DNA of 20,920 bases from JAGYLJ01 sp964383545 (GTDB lineage Bacteria; Patescibacteriota; Minisyncoccia; Phycocordibacterales; UBA12079). The notes beneath the pieces are model-generated. The model saw nothing but the letters and a program-made list of their open reading frames with translations. It searched no databases and was not told the origin of the DNA. Each line of letters begins with the position of its first letter. The first letter of the stretch is position 1. The DNA lies in NCBI GenBank assembly GCA_964383545.1, contig CAYLHD010000012.1:1-20920 (forward strand). Direction: 5' to 3'. This document shows, one piece after another, positions 16,435-20,920 of this stretch. The translations under genes and the position numbers were made by a program.

Positions 16435-17358
16435 TTACCTTGTATGATAAATATTTGATAATCGATCAAAAACTTCTTGTAAAGTTGTTTTATTGGTTGT
16501 GATAACAATGGTATTTTTATCTGAGAATGAGTAAACAAAAAGAATTTTTCCTCCCCCATCTAAAATAGCTCTAGCATCTTTGTTCTTAATTACAATATCT
16601 TTAAATTGGTATTTAGTTTCTCTAAGACGGTCTTTAGAAAAAACAGGGTTGTCTTCAATAAAGATAGACTGGAGATTTTCAAGAATGGTTTCTTCCCATT
16701 TTAACATCTCCGGAAAAGAATCTTCGAACGATCTTGTTTTAAGAATTAAGAATGGACTATTTTCGATAATGGAATGATAACCAAAAGACATGTTTGGTTC
16801 TAGAAATCTTAAAAGAGTACTTGATATTCTAAAATCTAATAATTTGGTAAGTTCTGATATTTCTATCATTGATTTGCCCATTTGCTGTTCATCTTCAGTA
16901 GTAGTTCTTTTTGTAAAGTACATCTGAATCATTGAGCCTATTGGTATATTAAGTTCTGAGACTTCGTTTTGAACAACTTTTGAAATTTTAGCTTTACTAG
17001 GGGCTTCAAAGAAGAGATCTTTTTGATATTCTGTGTAGATAATTGGTTCTAAATTTATCTCTTGGATTCTGATGGTAGGAGTAGGTTTAAGAATATTTAA
17101 TAGAAATACGGATATAACACCAGCTACTATTAAAATAATACTTACTATTATTAAGGAAGCATTTTTTTTAGTTTCAGTGCTAACTTTCTTGAATAACTTT
17201 CTTCGTTTACTCTCTTCTTCAATAATCATCTTGGTTGCAGATAAATTATTGTTTTTAACGATTTTGGATAAATCGCTTTGATAGGTTCTGATAGAAGATT
17301 TCTTTTTTTCAGCAACAGCGTTTTTGTTATTTGTTTGTTGTGTTTGGTCTGGTTCCAT
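16435..17358 (-). CDS. Single-membrane-helix protein of unknown function between pnp and dksA-like gene
   Basis: The 307-residue protein has a cytoplasmic basic, hydrophilic N-terminus (about 1-65), one membrane helix (ASLIIVSIILIVAGVISVFLLNIL, about 67-90) and an extracytoplasmic domain of about 215 residues. I recall similar hypothetical proteins (IYTEYQKDLF, LRFLEPNMSFGYH, LKWEETI) in Parcubacteria genomes, but know no function. It starts 3 nt after the pnp stop and ends 7 nt before the dksA-like gene, so it is firmly within that operon. The conserved GYH and KWE segments suggest a folded envelope domain. Confidence 0.85.
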   Translation of the reverse strand: MEPDQTQQTNNKNAVAEKKKSSIRTYQSDLSKIVKNNNLSATKMIIEEESKRRKLFKKVSTETKKNASLIIVSIILIVAGVISVFLLNILKPTPTIRIQEINLEPIIYTEYQKDLFFEAPSKAKISKVVQNEVSELNIPIGSMIQMYFTKRTTTEDEQQMGKSMIEISELTKLLDFRISSTLLRFLEPNMSFGYHSIIENSPFLILKTRSFEDSFPEMLKWEETILENLQSIFIEDNPVFSKDRLRETKYQFKDIVIKNKDARAILDGGGKILFVYSFSDKNTIVITTNKTTLQEVFDRLSNIYHTR

Positions 17359-17361
17359 AAT

Positions 17362-19461
17362 TTAAGATGTTTTTTTAATAAAATCAGGATTAGCTTGTTT
17401 AATAGATAATTTTATTTTATTACGGCCATCTGTTTCTGTTATTATAACAGGAACTTTCATTCCTTCGCTAAGAACTTTGTTTATATCTTCTACACGGAAA
17501 GGTGCAATTTCTGAAATATGAACTAGTCCGTCAGTTTTTGGTCCAATTTCTACTACAGCTCCGAAATCAAGAATTCTAGTTATTTTACCTTCAAATTTAT
17601 CACCAACAGCGTAAATTCGTGTGATAGCTTCAATCATTTTTTTAGCATTTTCAACAGATGTTTGGTTTCCCATTATAAAGACTCTGCCATCATCATTAAT
17701 ATCAATCTCATCTACTCCCATGCGATCTTTAATATGATTAATAACTTTTCCGCCAGGTCCAATAACTTCTCCAATTTGGTCTGGTTTAATTTGTATTTTA
17801 ATTATTCTTGGGGCATGGTCATACATTTCAGCTCTAGGTTCTTTGATTTCTGCAGTAATTACATCTAGTATTTCTAAACGAGCTTGTTCTGCTCTTATTA
17901 ATGCTTCAGAAAGGATTGCGATTGAAATACCACCTACCTTTACGTCCATTTGAATAGCTGTTATACCGTCTTTTGTTCCTGTTACTTTAAAGTCCATGTC
18001 TCCATAATGATCTTCTGGTCCTTGGATATCAGTTAAAATTTTGTAATTATCATCATTTTCCATCATCAAACCCATAGCAATACCAGCTACTGGTTTTTTA
18101 ATAGGAACTCCTGCATCCATTAAAGCGATGGTACTAGCACAGGTTGATGCCATTGAGGTTGATCCATTTGATGCCATTGCTTCGGAAACAATTCTAATTG
18201 TGTAAGGGAAGTCATCCTCACTTGGAAGGACTGCTAAGAGAGCTTTTTCTGCAAGAGCTCCGTGACCAATCATTCTTCTGTTTGTTCCTCCTATTCGGCC
18301 AGTTTCTCCTGTTGAAAAGGGTGGAAAGTTATAATGGTGGATATATCTTTTTTCTTCTCCTAGTTTAATTCCATCTAATGCTAAAGCATCTCTCCTTCCT
18401 CCTAGAGTAAGAGCTGAAAAAACATGTGTTCCTCCTCTGTAAAATATTCCTACCCCATGTGCTTGAAGAGCTATTCCACCAGCTTGAGCATAAAGAGGTC
18501 TAATTTTATCCATAGCTCTTCCATCCACTCGTCTATCCTTCTCTAAGGCTTCTTTATGAATTAAGTCATCAATAGTTTTTTCAAAAAATCCAAGAGCTAA
18601 AGAAATATTCATTTCTCCTGTTGTTTTTTTAAAATCTTTTATCCAATCATTTTTCAATTCATCAATAGTTTCGTTTCCTCTTTCGTTAAAAACCATTTCT
18701 TCTAATTTTGGTTCAACTTTTTCTTTAAATAATTTTAGAGTTTCTGTGTCTACTTCTGGTTTTTCTATTATTATTTTTTCTTTACCAATTTCTTTTATTA
18801 TATTTTTTTGAAATTCTTGAATTTTTTCTATTTCTTCAGAAGCCTTTTGAAAAGCTTTACTAGTTATATCATTAGTTACCTCATTAGCTCTAATTTCAAT
18901 CATATTTATATGACTGTCTTTACCACAAGCAATTAAGTCTAATTTATCATTTGTTCCCTTTAGGAAAGGATTGACTGTGAAGTCTTCAGACTCATCTAAT
19001 CCTATTCGTACTGAGCTAACTGGTCCGTTCCAAGGGATATCAGAAGTAGCTAAGGCTAAAGATGCTGCATTAATTGCTAAAACATCAGGACTGTAATCTC
19101 CTAATGATAACACTGTGATGATAACTTGGACTGCATTTCTGATATAGTCTTCAAATAATGGTCGGATAGTTCGATCAACCATTCTTCCTGTTAAGATAGC
19201 ATTGGTAGTTGGTCTTCCCTCTCGTCTCATGAATCTACCTCCTAGAATTTTTCCTACTGCGTAATATTTTTCTTCGTATTCAACAGACAAAGGAAAATAA
19301 TCTAAACCATCTTTTTGGTTGTCTGAAATGACAACAGTGGCCATAACGACTGTTTTTTCACAACTTAGTAAGACTGAGCTATTGGCTTGGTCGGCTAGAT
19401 TATTAAATTGAGCGACGATGGTTTTGTCTCCTAGATTTAATTCGTATTCTTTTGTTTCCAT
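17362..19461 (-). CDS. pnp: Polyribonucleotide nucleotidyltransferase (PNPase)
   Basis: PNPase degrades RNA 3'-5' by phosphorolysis, releasing nucleoside diphosphates. The 699 residues give the full bacterial architecture: first RNase PH domain with RREGRPTTNAILTGRMVDR, an all-helical linker (about 215-310), second RNase PH domain with NRRMIGHGALAEKAL, SNGSTSMAS and GDMDFKVTGTKDG (the phosphate-binding Ser and metal-binding Asp residues), then KH (GPGGKVINHI) and S1 (GKITRILDFGAVVEIG). The start METKEYELNLG matches the family. It follows rpsO, as in many bacteria, but with the NYN gene between. The 107-nt gap upstream contains a hairpin that may regulate it. Confidence 0.97.
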   Translation of the reverse strand: METKEYELNLGDKTIVAQFNNLADQANSSVLLSCEKTVVMATVVISDNQKDGLDYFPLSVEYEEKYYAVGKILGGRFMRREGRPTTNAILTGRMVDRTIRPLFEDYIRNAVQVIITVLSLGDYSPDVLAINAASLALATSDIPWNGPVSSVRIGLDESEDFTVNPFLKGTNDKLDLIACGKDSHINMIEIRANEVTNDITSKAFQKASEEIEKIQEFQKNIIKEIGKEKIIIEKPEVDTETLKLFKEKVEPKLEEMVFNERGNETIDELKNDWIKDFKKTTGEMNISLALGFFEKTIDDLIHKEALEKDRRVDGRAMDKIRPLYAQAGGIALQAHGVGIFYRGGTHVFSALTLGGRRDALALDGIKLGEEKRYIHHYNFPPFSTGETGRIGGTNRRMIGHGALAEKALLAVLPSEDDFPYTIRIVSEAMASNGSTSMASTCASTIALMDAGVPIKKPVAGIAMGLMMENDDNYKILTDIQGPEDHYGDMDFKVTGTKDGITAIQMDVKVGGISIAILSEALIRAEQARLEILDVITAEIKEPRAEMYDHAPRIIKIQIKPDQIGEVIGPGGKVINHIKDRMGVDEIDINDDGRVFIMGNQTSVENAKKMIEAITRIYAVGDKFEGKITRILDFGAVVEIGPKTDGLVHISEIAPFRVEDINKVLSEGMKVPVIITETDGRNKIKLSIKQANPDFIKKTS

Positions 19462-19496
19462 GTTGATTAAAGAATTTTATTTGACCTTTAAATTTC

Positions 19497-19524
19497 AGAT
19501 CCGAAGAAATCCATCTTCAAATCT
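19497..19524 (-). promoter_or_regulatory. Hairpin upstream of pnp
   Basis: On the minus strand, AGATTTGAAGA and TCTTCGGATCT form an 11-bp RNA stem (two G-U pairs) around the 6-nt loop TGGATT. No T-run follows, so it is not a terminator. pnp leaders in other bacteria carry stems that are RNase III or autoregulation targets; a similar role here is a guess. A TAAAAT box about 12 nt before the pnp ATG could bypass it. Confidence 0.45.
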
Positions 19525-19568
19525 ACTTATTTAAAGGCAAAATTAAAATTAATAAATTAATAAAAAAA

Positions 19569-20114
19569 CTATTTTTTTCTTGAAAAGAGCTTGCTACTTT
19601 TTTCTCTATAATTTAACAAATATTTCTTTGGGTTTTGGCAGAGATCAGTAAAATCATCAACAGTTTCAATTAATTTTGATGAAGATGATTTTCCAAAGGC
19701 CATTACTTCTATTTGGCAGCCTTCATTTGTTCTTAAATACTCAACTAGAGGAATAAAGTCACCGTCGCCTGAGATTAAAACAATAGTGTCTAATTTAGGA
19801 GCTAATTTGATAGTATCAACAGCTATACCAACGTCCCAATCAGCTTTTTTAGCACCACCAAAAAATATTTGTAAGTCTTTTGTTTTCGTTTCTATTCCTA
19901 ATTTTTCTAGAGCCCCAAAAAAACTTTTTTCATCTTCAGATTCTGTAGTAATTACATAGGCAACCGCTCTAATTAAGGCTCTTCCTGCTACAGCGTCTTC
20001 CATTACCTGTTTAAAGTTTACTTTAGCTCTGTAAAGGTTTTTGGCACTATGATAAAGATTTTGAGTATCAATAAATACACCAACTCTTTGTTCTTTATGT
20101 TTTATAACTGTCAT
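19569..20114 (-). CDS. NYN-domain (LabA/DUF88) PIN-like ribonuclease
   Basis: The 181-residue protein matches the NYN/LabA family of PIN-fold, metal-dependent nucleases. Acidic residues of the active site are visible: D16 in GVFIDTQNLY, D92/D94 in ADWDVGIAVD, D100, and D117/D119 in LISGDGDFIPLVEYL. A basic tail (SSKLFSRKK) may bind RNA. The substrate is unknown. Its place between rpsO and pnp suggests RNA processing or turnover. It is the only complete gene here ending in TAG. A TATACT box lies 7 nt upstream of the ATG, giving a predicted leaderless start, and a terminator separates it from rpsO. Confidence 0.92.
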   Translation of the reverse strand: MTVIKHKEQRVGVFIDTQNLYHSAKNLYRAKVNFKQVMEDAVAGRALIRAVAYVITTESEDEKSFFGALEKLGIETKTKDLQIFFGGAKKADWDVGIAVDTIKLAPKLDTIVLISGDGDFIPLVEYLRTNEGCQIEVMAFGKSSSSKLIETVDDFTDLCQNPKKYLLNYREKSSKLFSRKK

Positions 20115-20121
20115 GTTTTAT

Positions 20122-20127
20122 AGTATA
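20122..20127 (-). promoter_or_regulatory. -10 box of the NYN-pnp operon, predicted leaderless
   Basis: TATACT (20127-20122) followed by 7 nt and the ATG at 20114. The surrounding DNA is nearly all A/T and I see no good -35. Confidence 0.45.
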
Positions 20128-20160
20128 TATGAAATATATAATTTTTGCACATTGAAGGTA

Positions 20161-20196
20161 AAATAAAAAAAAACCGTTGAGCGGTTTTTTTTATTT
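20161..20196 (-). terminator. rpsO intrinsic terminator
   Basis: CCG/CGG plus an A-run (20161-20176) and T-run (20182-20196) form a hairpin with a 5-nt loop, followed on the minus strand by a long T tract. It overlaps the rpsO stop codon (20191-20193), so termination starts almost at the end of translation. Confidence 0.85.
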
Positions 20197-20463
20197 CTTA
20201 CTTTTTAAGTTTAATTTTTTTACAAGAGATTCATATCTTTTTTCATCTTTTTTTTGTAGATATTTGAGATGAGACCTTCTATCAGCTACCATTTGGAGTA
20301 AACCTTTACGGGAGTGACGGTCTTTTTTGTGTTCTTTTAGGTGACCAGCTAATTCGTCAATTTTTTTAGACAAAAGTGAAATCTGAGCCTCTGGAGAACC
20401 AGTATCTGTATCGTGAACACGTGTCTTTTTAATCGCATTAGCTTTCTTTTGTTTTGTTAACAT
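20191..20463 (-). CDS. rpsO: 30S ribosomal protein S15
   Basis: S15 binds the central domain of 16S rRNA early in 30S assembly. The 90-residue protein carries the signature: HDTDTGSPEAQISLLSKKIDELAGHLKEH, then KDRHSRKGLLQMVADRRSHLKYL. The frame opens at 20499, but MLTKQKKANAI at 20463 gives normal length and lies 7 nt after an extended -10. A leaderless mRNA would lack the 5' leader by which S15 represses its own translation in other bacteria. Confidence 0.96.
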   Translation of the reverse strand: MLTKQKKANAIKKTRVHDTDTGSPEAQISLLSKKIDELAGHLKEHKKDRHSRKGLLQMVADRRSHLKYLQKKDEKRYESLVKKLNLKSKK

Positions 20464-20470
20464 TGATTGA

Positions 20471-20499
20471 ATATTAGCATGAAAGCCCTTATTTTGCAA
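20471..20499 (-). promoter_or_regulatory. rpsO promoter, predicted leaderless
   Basis: TTGCAA (20499-20494), a 17-nt spacer and TAATAT (20476-20471) preceded by TGC (extended -10). The ATG at 20463 follows 7 nt later. Confidence 0.6.
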
Positions 20500-20552
20500 G
20501 GGGTTTCAAGTATTTTTCTAATAATTAGAGGTTTTCTACTTTGGTAATTTTT

Positions 20553-20682
20553 AGCTCAATATTACACTCAGAAGAAATATATAAGGTTAAAATTATAAAC
20601 TCCGAGGAAGGAGTTTTTCCTTATAAATAAGGAAAAGTTTATATTTTCAACCTTAACACTTTTCTGAGTGTAATATTGGGCT
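20553..20682. repeat. 130-nt nested foldback element or structured RNA
   Basis: Outer arms of 21 nt (20553-20573 and 20662-20682) match with one mismatch. Inner arms of 19 nt (20583-20601 and 20636-20654) match at 17 positions. The centre can form two small stems: CTCC/GGAG (20600-20603 with 20610-20613) and TTTTCCTTA/TAAGGAAAA (20615-20623 with 20628-20636). Strand and function cannot be told; a MITE-like element or a stable non-coding RNA both fit. Confidence 0.7.
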
Positions 20683-20789
20683 TAAATTAAGTCTGTTTTC
20701 TTGATTTTAGTGCACAAACCTCTTTGAGAGTACCATTTTATTTCTCATTGAATGATATTCCCGAAAAGATGGGTGAATTTGACCAAAAT

Positions 20790-20835
20790 ACAGTCATACA
20801 TGGTTTTCTTAGGGAAGAAAGTCGTTTATGACTGT
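20790..20835 (+). terminator. Stem-loop with trailing T-run
   Basis: ACAGTCATA (20790-20798) pairs with TATGACTGT (20827-20835), with an inner TTTTCTT/AAGAAA stem. Six T end at 20840. On the plus strand this looks like an intrinsic terminator, although no plus-strand gene precedes it in the window. Confidence 0.5.
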
Positions 20836-20842
20836 TTTTTCA

Positions 20843-20895
20843 ATAAATAAGCCATATTTTGCTTATTTATCCTGTTGGAATAAATTTGACAGGAT
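20843..20895. repeat. Two further tandem stem-loops
   Basis: ATAAATAAGC (20843-20852) pairs perfectly with GCTTATTTAT (20861-20870). Overlapping its end, ATCCTGT (20869-20875) pairs with ACAGGAT (20889-20895). Together with 20790-20835 they form three consecutive hairpins. Confidence 0.55.
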
Positions 20896-20920
20896 TTGAA
20901 CTCCTTCCTCAAAAAGTTTT

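Larger units (their letters stand above)
20500..20920. other. 420-nt region without a recognisable gene, rich in foldback structures
   Basis: I find no coding frame with protein-like composition and no RNA family I can name. The stretch contains one 130-nt foldback and three further stem-loops, listed separately. A 12-codon minus-strand frame near 20705-20746 has nothing to support it. Confidence 0.7.

Noticed and set aside
16428..16559. N-terminal extension of the dksA-like protein
   Set aside because: It overlaps the upstream gene by over 120 nt, is not DksA-like, and a better start with AAGG upstream exists at 16427.
20880..20920. tRNA T-arm-like GGAGTTCAAATCC on the minus strand
   Set aside because: The flanking 5-nt segments do not pair as a T-stem, and the following bases do not give a plausible acceptor end; the sequence is better explained by the ATCCTGT/ACAGGAT hairpin. 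The rest of any tRNA would be off the window.

Overview
The window looks like a metagenomic scaffold from a Candidate Phyla Radiation (Patescibacteria, probably Parcubacteria-like) bacterium. The DNA is AT-rich and genes are packed with very short A/T linkers. Several proteins have the look of families I know mainly from Patescibacteria: a soluble VirD4/TraG-like ATPase with a large membrane partner, a thrombospondin-type-3 secreted protein, a TraR/DksA protein with a CCCH finger, and a single-TM protein between pnp and dksA. A run of exactly 100 Ns (8838-8937) marks a scaffold join. Of 14 complete genes, 13 end in TAA, one in TAG and none in TGA, and the standard code reads every gene.

Layout. 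(1) 1-2867, minus: a large secreted protein with an Ig-like domain, running off the left edge, preceded by a membrane-anchored calcium-repeat protein. (2) rsmA (minus) is divergent from a fused membrane/spermidine synthase-like gene (plus). (3) 5403-5565: convergent gap holding two related hairpins, the second split by a 20-nt GC-rich palindrome. (4) uvrD/pcrA-type helicase (minus), with two abutting long hairpins just upstream. (5) 7644-13097, minus: VirD4/TraG-like ATPase, a large coiled-coil/membrane/LysM-like protein interrupted by the N gap, and a small DUF5663-like protein, probably one transcript. (6) 13110-14446, plus: two tandem promoters, a leader with a tiny ORF and hairpins, then a secreted LysM-LysM-M23 peptidase. 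(7) A strong two-way terminator, then the minus-strand run NYN nuclease - pnp - single-TM protein - dksA-like - comM, with rpsO upstream behind its own terminator. (8) 20500-20920: no gene seen, but several strong foldback structures.

How the genes fit together. Regions 1 and 5 are likely parts of a cell-envelope or type IV secretion-like apparatus; the M23 peptidase could remodel the wall for it. Regions 2, 4 and 7 are housekeeping: ribosome maturation, RNA turnover, DNA repair and DNA uptake. The most striking general signal is that five chromosomal genes (rsmA, uvrD, the VirD4-like gene, NYN, rpsO), plus a 12-codon leader ORF, have a -10 box placed exactly 6 or 7 nt before the ATG. This predicts leaderless mRNAs and fixes their starts. 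Downstream operon genes mostly lack a clear Shine-Dalgarno sequence.
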